64,000 nt of DNA from Methanoregulaceae archaeon UXB-2016 (GCA_004332335.1 SISS01000008.1:62001-126000); one strand, 5' to 3'; shown: positions 44,203 through 54,381, counted from the stretch's first letter. Notes: generated by a model not told the origin, from the letters alone. A program made the numbers and translations.

Positions 44203-46344
44203 TCACTCGAACTGATGGAGCGAGGCCTGCCTCTGACCCGTCTCGGGTCTCTCGGTGCAGGCGGCGCCTCCGAGCTGGGAGAAGACCTGGTCCGCGATCC
44301 CTCCGCCGAGGATCTGGGCGACCTCGTCGCGTCCGGCCGCGCGGACTGCATCGGGGCTCTCGAGCCCATTCGTGAAGAGTCGGCGGGCCCGGACCCGACC
44401 GATCCCACGCAGGCGGATCAGGGGTAGGAGCTCGCGTTTGACCCCGTGGGCGACACAGAGCTCGAGGTCCGCGACGCCCTCCTTGAACTCCGGCCGGAAC
44501 ATGCCCGCAAGGCGCGTCGCCGCGTGGACCAGCCACGAGATGTTGCTCACGGCCGAGTGGATGTCCCCGGGTGCCACCTCGTACCGTTCGCAGATCGTCT
44601 CCTCGGTCGCCTCGCCCACGTAGTCGTTGAGAAGGAGCGCGGTCTTCAGTGCGCGGTAGAAGGTCTCCTGCGTCTCCCAGGGGAACTCCATCCAGAGGTC
44701 GTCCTCGTGCTCGTACGCAAAGCGGGTCAGCCCGTCCATGTCGCGCGACTTCACGAAGAGCGCGGGCATATCCGGGGTCGCCGAGAGCACCTGCAACAGG
44801 CCGACATCGGTGAAGGCCTCGGCCTCGAGGAGCGCGTGGCTGATCGCCTCGGCCGTCACGGGGTCGACGTAGAGGCGCGAGACCAGGCTCCCATATTCGG
44901 TCGGGTCGTACCGACCCGAGAGGTCCGAGATCATCTCGGCGTCGAGGAGGAAGAGCAGGGCCGACTCGATCGCCGGACCGAGTGCGGCCGTGTCCCGGTG
45001 CGTGTGGCCGTAGAAGGTCGTGGCCATGAACGCGGCGAGCTCCTCCTCGGTCCGGGCGAACCGGGTCGTGAGCAGGGAGAGGATGTGGGTGCAGAGCACG
45101 CCGGGGTCGCCGCAGCGTGACGCGATCGGCTCGGGCGGGGCGTCGATGTACCGCTCGAAGAGCTCGTCCACGCTCTCCTCGGACTTCGCGATCAGCACGG
45201 CCTCGCCGTACGGATCGAGGTGCGGCCGGCCCGCCCGCCCGGCCATCTGGTGATACTCCTGGACCGGGATCGGGACCATGCCCTGTCCGCCGGCAAAGCG
45301 GAAGCAGTCGCGCACGATCACGCGCCGTGCGGGCAGGTTCAGGCCTGCTGCGAGCGTCGGGGTCGAGGCGATGCACTTGATCGCCCCCGCGCGAAAGCCC
45401 TCCTCGACCAGCTCGCGGTACTCGCGCCGGAGGCCCGCGTGGTGAAACGCGGCCCCCCGGGACACGCAGGCCCCCAGCGTCCGATCGAGCTCGGTCGTGG
45501 CGAGGTCTCCGATCCGGCGGGCGTACCCGGCGAGGGACGGGTCCTTGGATTTGATCGCCGACGCGGCCCGCTTCGCGAATCCCTCGGCGTTCCGGCGCGA
45601 GTTGACGAAGATCAGGCACTGCCCTCCCTCAGCGATCGTGTCGAGGCAGAGGCTCAGGTCGTCCGACTTCGATGCGGTCGCGTCGAGCTCGCGGCAGCCG
45701 TCATGGAACCGGATCTGTCCGCGGAAGTAGACGCCCTGCCTGAGCTCGACCGGTCGCCAATCCGACGCGACGAGCGCGGCCCCGAGCCACTCGGCGAGGG
45801 CCGAGGGATTGCCGATCGTAGCCGAGAGCCCGATCAGCTGGAGCGACGGGTTCAGATGGCGGAGCTTCGCGATCACGAGCTCCAGGGTCGCGCCCCGGTC
45901 GGGCGAGCCGACCAGGTGGACCTCGTCCACGACGAGGAGTGTCACTTCGGCGAGCCACGGGGTCCGGTTCCGGAGGAGCGAGTCGACCTTCTCCGAGGTC
46001 GCGACCACGATCTCGTTCCGCCCGAGGTAGTCGTCGCGCCGGTCGAAGTCGCCGGTCGCGATCCCGACCCGGGCTCCGGCCGAGAACTCGGCGTACTTCT
46101 CGGCCGCGAGGGCCCGAAGGGGGACGATGTAGAGGCACTTGCCTCCCTTTCCGATCGCCGCGTGCATCGCGAGCTCGGCCACGAGGGTCTTGCCCGACGC
46201 GGTCGGGATCGCGACCAGGAGGTTCCTGCCCTTGAGCAGCCCCTCGTCGACGCAGGTCGCCTGCGGCGGGTAGAGCTCGGTGATCCCTCGCGCAGCGTAC
46301 CGCTCGATTAGCGCCGGCGGGACCGGGAGATCAGCGAGCTTCAT
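44203..46344 (-). CDS. hel308: ATP-dependent DNA helicase Hel308
   Basis: 713 residues. Q-motif region ELYPPQATCVDEGLL, Walker A AIPTASGKTLVAELAM, motif II VVDEVHLVGSPDRG, motif III LIGLSATIGNP, motif V STPTLAAGLNLPARRV, motif VI YHQMAGRAGRPHLD, then winged-helix, ratchet and a C-terminal helix-hairpin-helix (IRLRGIGRVRARRLF). A 3'-5' superfamily 2 helicase acting on stalled forks. Transcribed with cgi121 and lies 3.5 kb from oriC. Confidence 0.93.
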   Translation of the reverse strand: MKLADLPVPPALIERYAARGITELYPPQATCVDEGLLKGRNLLVAIPTASGKTLVAELAMHAAIGKGGKCLYIVPLRALAAEKYAEFSAGARVGIATGDFDRRDDYLGRNEIVVATSEKVDSLLRNRTPWLAEVTLLVVDEVHLVGSPDRGATLELVIAKLRHLNPSLQLIGLSATIGNPSALAEWLGAALVASDWRPVELRQGVYFRGQIRFHDGCRELDATASKSDDLSLCLDTIAEGGQCLIFVNSRRNAEGFAKRAASAIKSKDPSLAGYARRIGDLATTELDRTLGACVSRGAAFHHAGLRREYRELVEEGFRAGAIKCIASTPTLAAGLNLPARRVIVRDCFRFAGGQGMVPIPVQEYHQMAGRAGRPHLDPYGEAVLIAKSEESVDELFERYIDAPPEPIASRCGDPGVLCTHILSLLTTRFARTEEELAAFMATTFYGHTHRDTAALGPAIESALLFLLDAEMISDLSGRYDPTEYGSLVSRLYVDPVTAEAISHALLEAEAFTDVGLLQVLSATPDMPALFVKSRDMDGLTRFAYEHEDDLWMEFPWETQETFYRALKTALLLNDYVGEATEETICERYEVAPGDIHSAVSNISWLVHAATRLAGMFRPEFKEGVADLELCVAHGVKRELLPLIRLRGIGRVRARRLFTNGLESPDAVRAAGRDEVAQILGGGIADQVFSQLGGAACTERPETGQRQASLHQFE

Positions 46345-46347
46345 TCC

Positions 46348-46370
46348 GACCCCTTCTGCGCCAGTGGAGC
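46348..46370 (-). repeat. ORB-like element E, before hel308
   Basis: GACCCCTTCTGCGCCAGTGG followed by AGC: 18 of 23 positions match ORB A, with identical spacing between GACCCC and CCAGTGGAGC. Same orientation as A, ending just before the hel308 start. Possibly an extra initiator site or a site by which Orc1/Cdc6 controls hel308. Confidence 0.55.
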
Positions 46371-46421
46371 GAGCACGAGGCGCCGCTGGTTCGCGCTATG
46401 GTTGGTGAAAAACAAAGTATT

Positions 46422-46443
46422 GGTCTCCAGTGGAATCGCTCCC
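46422..46443 (+). repeat. ORB-like element F, inverted
   Basis: GTCTCCAGTGGAATCGCTCC: shares the TCCAGTGGAA core with ORB D but not the AAACAAAGGGG part. Inverted relative to E, 60 bases away, so E and F form a pair like the ones at oriC. Confidence 0.4.
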
Positions 46444-46464
46444 CGGGATCGTCTCGTGTTCGTC

Positions 46465-47004
46465 TCAATAATAGTAGCTGAGCATATCGGCCTTGGCCTC
46501 CTTCCGTTTCCGGTCGAGAAACGTGAAGACCGACTCGTGGGGGACGCCCCGGAGCAGCATCTCGATCGCGGTCCGGGCGTCCTTCACCTGGTCGGGCAGG
46601 CCGATCATGGCCACGGTCTTGCCCTGGACCGAGAGATGGGTCGCGGTCATGTGCTCGATCTGCTCGCGGGCCTTTCCGTCTCGCCCGATGATCCGGCCAC
46701 GGAGCCGGTCGAGCTGGCGCGGGGTGTCCGCGATCCCAGAGAGGTCGATCTGCTCGAAGATCAGGTCCTCGTCATCGAGGAGCTGGAGCGCGTTCTCGGG
46801 CGAGAAGCCGCGCCCGATCGCCTGGACGACCGAGCCGGCCATCAGCACCTTGACCGTGTCCTCGCCCGTGACCGTGACGAGCCCCTCCTCCGAGTCGATC
46901 GTGATGACGCTCTGGGTCTTATCCTCGATCTTCCGCTTGGTCGCACCGCTCTTTCCAATGAGGACCCCGATCCGGTTCCCGGCAATCTTGAACTCCTGCT
47001 GCAT
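46465..47004 (-). CDS. KH-domain RNA-binding protein (Pno1/Dim2-like)
   Basis: 179 residues with two KH domains. The first is MQQEFKIAGNRIGVLIGKSGATKRKIEDKT (GxxG loop GKSG). The second is LDRLRGRIIGRDGKAREQIEHMT (GRDG). It corresponds to archaeal homologues of Dim2/Pno1, involved in small-subunit rRNA maturation. The immediate upstream neighbour is RIO1, which acts in the same process. Same strand, 11 bases apart. Confidence 0.9.
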   Translation of the reverse strand: MQQEFKIAGNRIGVLIGKSGATKRKIEDKTQSVITIDSEEGLVTVTGEDTVKVLMAGSVVQAIGRGFSPENALQLLDDEDLIFEQIDLSGIADTPRQLDRLRGRIIGRDGKAREQIEHMTATHLSVQGKTVAMIGLPDQVKDARTAIEMLLRGVPHESVFTFLDRKRKEAKADMLSYYY

Positions 47005-47015
47005 ATCGTTCTCCC

Positions 47016-47819
47016 TTATCGCTCTCTCTCGCCCGCGAGGACCGCCTCGAGCGGGATCCCGGTCGTCTCGGCAAAGACCTCGAACTCGGACCGGACCTCG
47101 CAGCGCTCGCCGAAGTAGCGGTTGATGTTCCGGATGTCGCGCATCAGGAACCGGAGCGCCTGCGGGTGATCCGGGGTCACGGATTGGCCCATGTCGATGA
47201 CGTACACCTGATCGCCGACGAGTATATTAAACTCGCTCAGGTCTGCATGGACCAGCTTCGCCTCCTGGTAGAGGCGGCGGATGAACTCCACGACCCAGAT
47301 GTAGGTCGCGGCCGGGTCCTCAAGCGCGACCTCCTTGAGCCGGGGATATGGCCGTTCGTCCTGACCCAGGAACTCGAGGATCAGGATGTTCCGGTCGAAC
47401 GCGATCGGCTCGGGCACGGCGAGGCCCGCGTCGTGGGCCCGTTTCAGGTTCGCGAACTCCTTCCTGGTCCAGGTGAAGATCACCTCTTTCCGGGTCTTCC
47501 GGACTGAGGCGAAGCGCCGGTCGCCCTGGAGGTAGACGGTCATGGTGTTGAAGTTCGCGGTCTGGATACGGTAGATCTTGATCGCGACATCGCGCTCTCC
47601 GGCCTCGGCCAGGTAGACGTTCGCCTCCTTGCCGGTCGAGATCGCCCCGCCGATCGCCGAGAGGCGTTTCTTGTGGACGAGCTTGTACAGGGCGAGGAGA
47701 GTGACCTCGTCGAAGACGTCGTCGCGGACCTTGAACTCGTTGGCGTCCTTGACCCGGACGCCGTGGGCCTCGAGTTCACGGTCGAACTGGTCCTCGTCTC
47801 CCCGTCCCATGCCGGTCAC
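47016..47819 (-). CDS. rio1: RIO1 family serine kinase
   Basis: 267 residues from GTG 47819 (ATG 47810 also possible). Nucleotide loop ISTGKEANVYLAEA (the STGKEA motif of RIO kinases), catalytic Lys in VAIKIYRI, hinge ILEFLGQDERPYPRL, catalytic loop LVHADLSEFNIL, and metal Asp in VYVIDMGQSVTPDHP. Ribosome-biogenesis kinase. Start overlaps the tyrS stop (GTGA), so the two are translationally coupled. Confidence 0.93.
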   Translation of the reverse strand: MTGMGRGDEDQFDRELEAHGVRVKDANEFKVRDDVFDEVTLLALYKLVHKKRLSAIGGAISTGKEANVYLAEAGERDVAIKIYRIQTANFNTMTVYLQGDRRFASVRKTRKEVIFTWTRKEFANLKRAHDAGLAVPEPIAFDRNILILEFLGQDERPYPRLKEVALEDPAATYIWVVEFIRRLYQEAKLVHADLSEFNILVGDQVYVIDMGQSVTPDHPQALRFLMRDIRNINRYFGERCEVRSEFEVFAETTGIPLEAVLAGERER

Positions 47820-48757
47820 CCGAGGTATTCGCGCACGGGGCGGAGGAGTTCGATCATCGCTTCGCCCGCAGCCTTCTTGAGATCGGCCGGGTGGACCTCG
47901 CCCGCGGTGTACGCGGCCTCGAGGCTCTCGTAGGTCTCGAAGGCCCGGTCCCCGCCGAACTTCTCGGGCCGGCGGATCTCGAGCTGGCCCTGTCGCGGGA
48001 AGATGTGGTGCTGGAGGATCCCGAGGACCGGGTTCTCCTCGATGCCGGTGGGGCAGAAGGCCTTCTGCAGCTTCTTCCGGATCGACTCCTCGCGCTCGGC
48101 GACCGAGATGTAGTTGCCGGAGGACGAGGACATCTTCTTCCCGTCGAGCCCGTTCAGGATCGGGGTGTGAAGGCAGACCGGTGCCCGGTACCCGAGCTCG
48201 GGCAGGTACTCGCGGGCGAGCATATGGATCTTCCGCTGGTCGATCCCGCCGACCGCCGCGTCGACCCCGAGGGCCATGATGTCGACCATCTGCATCAGAG
48301 GATAGACCATCTGCGAGACCGTCGGGTTCTCCATGGCCCGTCCGACCTCGTCCATGGAGCGGCGAGCCCGGGCCAGGGTGACCGACTGGGAGGCCTGAAG
48401 CACGGGGAGCATGTAGTCGCGTTCGAGCTGGACCTCGGTCCCGAGCACGTAATCGACGTTCGTAAGCCCGAGCCCCTCGAAGCAGCGGCGGTTGTACTCG
48501 GCAAGCTCGCGGACCTCGGCCATGGTCCCCTTCCGGTTCAGGAACGCATGGAGGTCGGCGAGCAGGACCACGACCTCGAAGCCGGCCTGCTGCAGGTCGA
48601 TCAGCTTGTTCACGGTCACCATGTGGCCGAGGTGGACCTCGCCCGAGGGCTCGTACCCAGCGTAGACCCGCTTTCTCGGCTGGTCGAGGAGCGCGCGGAG
48701 CTCGTCGTCGGTCACGACCTCGACTGTGTTCCGCGTGGCCAGGGTATACGCATCCAT
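47816..48757 (-). CDS. tyrS: Tyrosyl-tRNA synthetase
   Basis: 313 residues, the usual archaeal length. HIGH-type motif HLGHMVTVNKL, tyrosine pocket YAGYEPSGEVHLGH and QMVDIMALGVDAAVGGIDQRKIHMLAREYLPELG, and class I signature KKMSSSSGNYISV. ATG 48757 gives MDAYTLATRNTVEVV. First gene in the tyrS-rio1-KH run of translation genes. Confidence 0.95.
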   Translation of the reverse strand: MDAYTLATRNTVEVVTDDELRALLDQPRKRVYAGYEPSGEVHLGHMVTVNKLIDLQQAGFEVVVLLADLHAFLNRKGTMAEVRELAEYNRRCFEGLGLTNVDYVLGTEVQLERDYMLPVLQASQSVTLARARRSMDEVGRAMENPTVSQMVYPLMQMVDIMALGVDAAVGGIDQRKIHMLAREYLPELGYRAPVCLHTPILNGLDGKKMSSSSGNYISVAEREESIRKKLQKAFCPTGIEENPVLGILQHHIFPRQGQLEIRRPEKFGGDRAFETYESLEAAYTAGEVHPADLKKAAGEAMIELLRPVREYLG

Positions 48758-48858
48758 GCCAGTACCTGGGACGAGAGAGGCATTAGGGTTATTCGTCAGG
48801 GCTTCTGCTCCGACTGCCGCCGTATCCGTGCGTTCGGCGCGCTGCCGCTCACCGGCGA

Positions 48859-49884
48859 TTACTTGACCGCGACGAAGCCGAGGGCCTCGTTCGTCATCCG
48901 AATCGACTCGGCGGCCGGCACGTCCGAGGCCATCGCGCGGATCGCGTCGACGTTCTCGACCACGACGTCGGCCTCCTGGTGGATCGCCTGGAAGAGCCAG
49001 AGCTCGTTGCCATCGACGATCGAGACCGATTCCTCGAAGATCCCGTTCTCCCACATGTCCGATCGCGGGCGCCCGAGGTCCTGCATGTGCTCCTTGAGTT
49101 CGGCCGTCGATTTGATTCCGGCCGCCTTGTTGATGAGGCCGATCCGGGAATGCGCCCGACATAGTTCGAGGACGGCCTCGCGGGTCGCGGGCTTCTTGAG
49201 CGTCATCTGGACCGTGTGCATGTGCATGAACGTGGTCGGGACGATCATCGCGGCCGTCGTGATGTCGATGTGGTTGAGGACCGACTGGACGTCGGGACCG
49301 TGATGGCTCGGGAGCGTGACTGGGTCGAGCACGATCGCGTCGACCGGGCCGCGCTTGATGTCGCCGGGGTCCGAGGCGCGCCGGACCATCACGGCCCGGA
49401 CCTTCTCGACGCCGAACTCCTTATCGACCTCGTTGATGATCCGGACGAGCCCGGTCGTGTTGCAGGAGACGACCCGGACGAACTGTCGACCCTGGGCGCC
49501 GTCGTAGTTGACCGAGGAGTTGAACGAGAACCCGGTGGTCGTGTGCTTCTCCCCGCCCTGGTAGATCGCCTGGACCTTGTGCTCCTCGTACATGGGCTTG
49601 TTCTTCAGCCCGATGCCGCCCGGAGTCGCGTCGACCACGACATCGGCCTTCGCGATCATCTCGATGACCGTCCCTGCGATCGACACGCCCGCGTTCTCGA
49701 AGTCGGCCCGCTTGGTCATGTCCGCAATGTAGAGCGGGTACCCCCGGGCCTTTGCGATGTAGGCGTCCGCGTTCATCGAGGTCTTCGAGACCCCCACGAT
49801 CTCCATGTCAGGCTGGCAGGCGACCGCGTCGGCTACGCGTTTGCCGATGGTCCCGTATCCGTTGATGGCAACTTTGATGGTCAT
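48859..49884 (-). CDS. gap: Type II glyceraldehyde-3-phosphate dehydrogenase (archaeal)
   Basis: 341 residues from ATG 49884 (ATG 49896 adds four; GGGGGAAGG, before the chosen ATG, is a good ribosome site). NAD(P) motif VAINGYGTIGKRVADAV, catalytic Cys in RVVSCNTTGLVRI (about 140), catalytic-region His in SHHGPDVQSVLNHIDITT, and the archaeal end MTNEALGFV. Converts glyceraldehyde-3-phosphate and 1,3-bisphosphoglycerate, working mainly in gluconeogenesis in methanogens. Confidence 0.95.
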   Translation of the reverse strand: MTIKVAINGYGTIGKRVADAVACQPDMEIVGVSKTSMNADAYIAKARGYPLYIADMTKRADFENAGVSIAGTVIEMIAKADVVVDATPGGIGLKNKPMYEEHKVQAIYQGGEKHTTTGFSFNSSVNYDGAQGRQFVRVVSCNTTGLVRIINEVDKEFGVEKVRAVMVRRASDPGDIKRGPVDAIVLDPVTLPSHHGPDVQSVLNHIDITTAAMIVPTTFMHMHTVQMTLKKPATREAVLELCRAHSRIGLINKAAGIKSTAELKEHMQDLGRPRSDMWENGIFEESVSIVDGNELWLFQAIHQEADVVVENVDAIRAMASDVPAAESIRMTNEALGFVAVK

Positions 49885-49896
49885 GCCTTCCCCCAT

Positions 49897-50187
49897 AAGG
49901 TTCCCATCCCGCGCCCTGCGCCCCAGACAGGGCGCAGGGAGGCGATCGCTGAGAACATTATCACGTCATAAGACGGGATGATTTGATATATGTGTTACCC
50001 CATTCCGATGCGCCTGCCCTTCCGGACCCTCCAGGCGGCTCCATCGGTGATGGCAGAGGCAGCACGACGGGTCCCGGCGCTTCTGAAGTGCGCCATACGA
50101 GTCGTCGGCTGCGAATGAACAGGTACAATGACCTATAACAATTCATGTAGGCACGTGCGTCGTTCATTCGTCTGATCACAGATCACT
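49897..50187. promoter_or_regulatory. Intergenic region with AT-rich promoter elements
   Basis: About 290 bases. On the minus strand ATATATCAAA (49979-49990) and an AT-rich stretch just inside it fit the gap promoter. In the plus direction AATGACCTATAACAATTC near 50128-50145 could serve the surface-protein remnant that follows. I see no gene here. Confidence 0.4.
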
Positions 50188-50955
50188 CTGACGAGGAGCT
50201 TTGTTCTGGCATTCCTGGTCGCCCTGCTTCTGGTCGGGGCGGCCCAGACCGAGTACATGCTGATTGAAAAATGGGGGAGAAATAGCGGCGCCGGCTCCTC
50301 CGGCCCCCCGGCAACGGCGAATTTTTCAGCCCGATAGAGATCGCGGTCAACGCGACCGGGTACGTCTACATCGTCGACTCCAGAAAGAGTCGAGTCCAGA
50401 CCCCCTCACCGTCCGGGGCGTCCGTCACCTCGTTCGGCTCGTACGGGTACGGAAACAGGTAGTCCATCGACCTCTTTGAGATCGCAGTGAATTCGACCGG
50501 TTTCGCCTACGTCGCAGATACCCGTGCCTACAACGATCTGAAGACCAATGAGGAAAAGGTCCCTCTCTTCTCGTCGGACGGTATGTGGGTGCGATCGTGG
50601 AAGCGAGGGTATTACGGGTTCAAGGACCCCCAGCGGCACCTCCTATCCGTTCTATCATCCGGCCGATGTCGCGGTGCTCGCCGATGGGACCGTGCTCGTG
50701 GTCGAGAGCTAGGGGCACCGGGTCCTGCTCTTCCGCAACATTCCGGCACCGCTCCCGATCACGGTCCAGTTCACCGACACGTCGAGCGGCGCGGTCTCAA
50801 GGCTCTGGGACTTCGGCGACGGGGCCTCTTCGACCGGGCGGCAAACAACGCATATCTACACGAACCCGGGGACCTATGCGATCACCCTGAACGCAACGAA
50901 CGCATTCGGAAGCTCCACGGCAAAACGAAACCTCACCGTGACTGCACCGCCCGCC
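50188..50955 (+). pseudogene. NHL-repeat/PKD surface protein, degenerate
   Basis: A signal-peptide-like start (LTRSFVLAFLVALLLVGAAQTEYMLIEKWG) with no ATG is followed, in another frame, by the NHL blade FFSPIEIAVNATGYVYIVDSRKSRVQ. A second blade, LFEIAVNSTGFAYVADTR, follows an in-frame TAG at 50461. Next comes FYHPADVAVLADGTVLVVES, a TAG at 50709, GHRVLLFRNIPA, then a PKD domain (SRLWDFGDGASSTGR and THIYTNPGTYAITLNATNAFG). Several frameshifts and two stops make it non-functional. Neighbouring and similar in kind to the next gene. Confidence 0.72.
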
Positions 50956-51082
50956 CGATCATGGCACATCGTGGCCCATCCCGTGAGCGTGATCGTGTCT
51001 ACTGCCTCCGCGCACCCTGCGTTCAAACGCAATTCAAAAACTTTTTGCTTGTATCCGTTGAAGGATCGAAACGGGAGTCGTC

Positions 51083-54000
51083 ATGTCCTCTCTTCGCGGT
51101 CCTTCAAGCCGTTCCCGCTCCGATCCTTTAGTCCGAATTGCTGCTCTCATCTGCCTGCTCCTTCTCCTCGTTCCCTCGTGGGGCGCGGCGGAGTGGCCGT
51201 CGGTTGCGTCCATCTCCATCCCGAAACCGGTCGTCGTCGAGCCGGCCGGCCCCGGCGAAGGCGTTGGGGACAGGGACATCGTCGACATCGACGGCGGAAA
51301 GGAGGTCCACACGAACGCTCTCCGCGTCATGAGCCATCCGCAGGTGACGGGCATCAGCCCGACCTGTGCCCGATGGGGGTGGTCCTCCACCCTGACCATC
51401 TCAGGCCAGGACCTTGCGGGCGTCACCCGGGTGGTGATGACACGGGCGGGGTGCAACAACATCACCTCGACCGGGGTCACTCCGTCCGAGAGCACGATTG
51501 CAGCCGCACTCACAATGATCCCTCCATATAATTCAAAGCTCTTTGGCCCATGGAACGTCACAGTTGTGACGAGCGACGGCGCCGAGGCCACCCTGGTCGG
51601 GGCGTTCGAGCTCGTGGGATTACCGAAGGTGATGGGCAGCAATGTCACGACCGGCCGACGCGGGACTGTCGTGCCGTTCCGGCTCGATGGGGAGAACTTC
51701 ATGGGCACGCCGGCATCGCTGAGCGTCAGGCTCTATTGGGCGAAGGCCCCCGCGGTGACGATCCCGGCCCAAGTCGTCTCGGTCTCGCGGACCACAATCG
51801 AGGGGACGTTCGTCCTTCCGCTTGACGCCCCTCTCCATGGATACGATCTCATCGTTCGCGACGTCGACGGTTCCGAGTCCCTCTACAGTATTCCTTTCTC
51901 ACTTCTCGAAGCCCCTACGATCACCACCGTCTCTCCCTCGTATCTCCCGGCCGAACATGGGGCCCGCAACCCTGGTCGCGACCGGCAGGGGCTTTTCCGG
52001 GGCGACGGCCGTCGTCCTGACTGGCGTCGGGGATCCGATTGTTAACACTTCGCTGAGGGTCATCTCCGACACGTCGCTTGAGGCGATCTTCGACGTCCCG
52101 CCCGGGACTATGTCCGGCCCCCGGACGGTCGAGGTCATGCTCGCTAGCGGGACCGTGGTCCGGCTTCAGAACGCGGTCACGATCCTCTCGAGCCCGGCCA
52201 TCACGAGCGTCGGACCCGCTTGGGGTCGGCAGGGGCGCTCGGTCCAGGTCACGATCGGGGGCTCCGGCATCATCGAAAGCTCGGTCGTGCTGAACCGGAC
52301 GGGCAAGGCGAACATTACGCTCTCGGTCGGCAGCTCGAACGTATCGTGTATTGTCGCGAATCTTGCAGCTGGATCGCACGCGCTCGGTCTGTGGTGCATC
52401 GTGGTCCGGAACTCCGACGGCTCCGAGGCGGTCCTGACCGATAGCTTCGAGGTCGTCGCGCCGGTCACGGTCGATACGCTGAACGTCTCGAGTGGTCGGC
52501 GGGGATCGACCGTGCCGTTCCGGCTGATCGGGACGAAAATCCGTGGCACGACCGACAATGTAACGGTCTTGATCGAGGGCCCGGGGTCGTATGAGGCCCA
52601 ACTCATATCGGTCGGTGAGACCATGGTCGAGGGAGCGCTCGCACTCCCGGCCGGCCTGCCCCCTGGGATCTACGACCTCCGGCTCACGGACACCGATGGC
52701 GCTGGAGCGACGCTTGCAGGCGCGTTCGAGGTTCTGCCGGAGCCCACGATCATCTCGGTCTCGCTGGAGTATATCCGCCGCGGCGACGCGCCCGCTGTCT
52801 TCCTGATCCGCGGGTGGGGGCTCACGGGCGCCCGGCGGGTCACGCTGAGCGGTCCCGGCGCCGCCGCGATCGCGAACACCACACCGACGGTTGTCAACGA
52901 CACGGCGATCGAGGCGCTCCTTTCGACTCCGGCCGACGCTCCGCTCGGCGACTGGATCCTCTCCGTGACCCTTGCCGACGGCACTGACATCGGGGCCAAT
53001 CACCCGGTTACGGTGATCCGGAACCCCCGGGCGACCGGGATGAACGTGACCGACGCGGTGACCGACGACCCGACATTCGAGCTCGCAATTGAGGGTGCGG
53101 ACCTCGCCCCGGGCATCGTTGAGCTCCGAAACGGTTCGACCTCGGTGATGCTCGCGGGCCTGCCCGTGCTTGTAGGGGACAGGCTCGTCTGGACAGGCGA
53201 CCTCGTCGGTCTGCCGACTGAAACCTACACCGTCTGGGTCCACGCGGAAGACCCGCTGGATTAACTCCGTACCGATCCCGCTCACGGTCCATCCCTCCGA
53301 GATCCGTGCCCGGATCGTTGCCGACCAGCTCGCCGGCGCTCCCCCGCTCGCAGCCTCGTTCACGGGTTTCGTGACCGGCTATGCCGACCGCTACACTTGG
53401 TCGTTCGGCGACGGTTCGCCGTACGCGTACACGCAGAACGCGACCCATACCTACACCTCGTCGGGCACGTACACGGTGACTTTTCTCGCCATGAACCCCG
53501 TCGAAGCGAGCACGGCGACGGCGACGGTCGTGGTCTCGTCGGGCCTGCAGGCGGCGTTCTCGGTGTACCCGCAGTCGGGTCCGGCCCCGCTCGCGGTGTG
53601 GTTCCTCGACTACTCGGCGGGCCCGCCGAGCTCGTGGTCATGGTCGTTCGGCGACGGCACGACCTCGGTCGAACGCGAGCCGACGCATGTCTATGCGGCA
53701 CCTGGCCATTACACGGTCACCCTGACCGTGACCGACCGCGACGGCAGGACCGATACGGCGGCACTTCTGCAGGGGATTGTCGTGACCGCACCGGGACGGC
53801 CGACCATGACGATCACCCTGGCATCGGCCCCGGTCGCAAACTTCACTGCGAACACAACCGTGGGGCCGGCTCCGATGACCGTGCAGTTCGCGGAGAGCTC
53901 GAGTCCGACCCCGTATCACCGGTGGTGGCGGTTCGGCGACGGGAGTTCGTCCACTGACGCGAACCCGGTGCACACCTATGCGAAAGCCGGGACGTACACT

Positions 54001-54381
54001 GTGAACCTGACAGTCTGGACCGGGATCGGGACAGCGGCGACTGAAAAATCCGGATACATTACCGTCGGCCCCGATCCGCGATCGCCGGTCGCCAACTTCA
54101 CGATGAGCCGGACGTCCGGTGTGGCCCCGCTGTTTATTCGGTTTACGGATCTGTCGACTGGTGGCCCGTCTTCGTGGCGCTGGGACTTCGGCGGGATCGC
54201 CTGGACCACGGCGAAGAGCCCCGCCGTGGTCTTCCGGCGGGCTGGCACCTACGCCATCACCCTCACCACAATAAACGCATACGGTTCGTCCACGGTGACG
54301 TGGAACCTGAACGTGACCGCCCCCCCGTTCTCGAATCGGAGCCCTGCGGCGGTCGAGGGGCCTGTGCAGATCGTCGGGTAA
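51083..54381 (+). pseudogene. Secreted TIG/IPT-PKD repeat surface protein with two frameshifts
   Basis: About 1,100 residues if repaired. Signal peptide (VRIAALICLLLLLVPSWGAAEW), then a chain of TIG/IPT-type immunoglobulin-like repeats (P-x-V-T-G-I-S-P and G-x-R-G-S-T-V-P-F-R patterns recur, such as GRRGTVVPFRLDGENFMG and GRRGSTVPFRLIGTKIRG). At the end come four PKD domains (WSFGDGSPYA, WSFGDGTTSVE, WRFGDGSSSTD and a diverged WDFGGIAWTT). Frame breaks are near 51950-51960 (after PSYLPAE) and near 53255-53262 (after HAEDP). No C-terminal anchor is visible. Probably adhesive or structural on the cell surface. Confidence 0.75.

Noticed and set aside
7672-50711. In-frame TAG codons at 7672, 50461 and 50709 as possible pyrrolysine sites
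   Set aside because: TAG is used as an ordinary stop for clearly intact genes here (VOC 3113, CBS protein 25145, amt1 57788). The affected genes also carry deletions or frameshifts, and no pyl genes are in the window.
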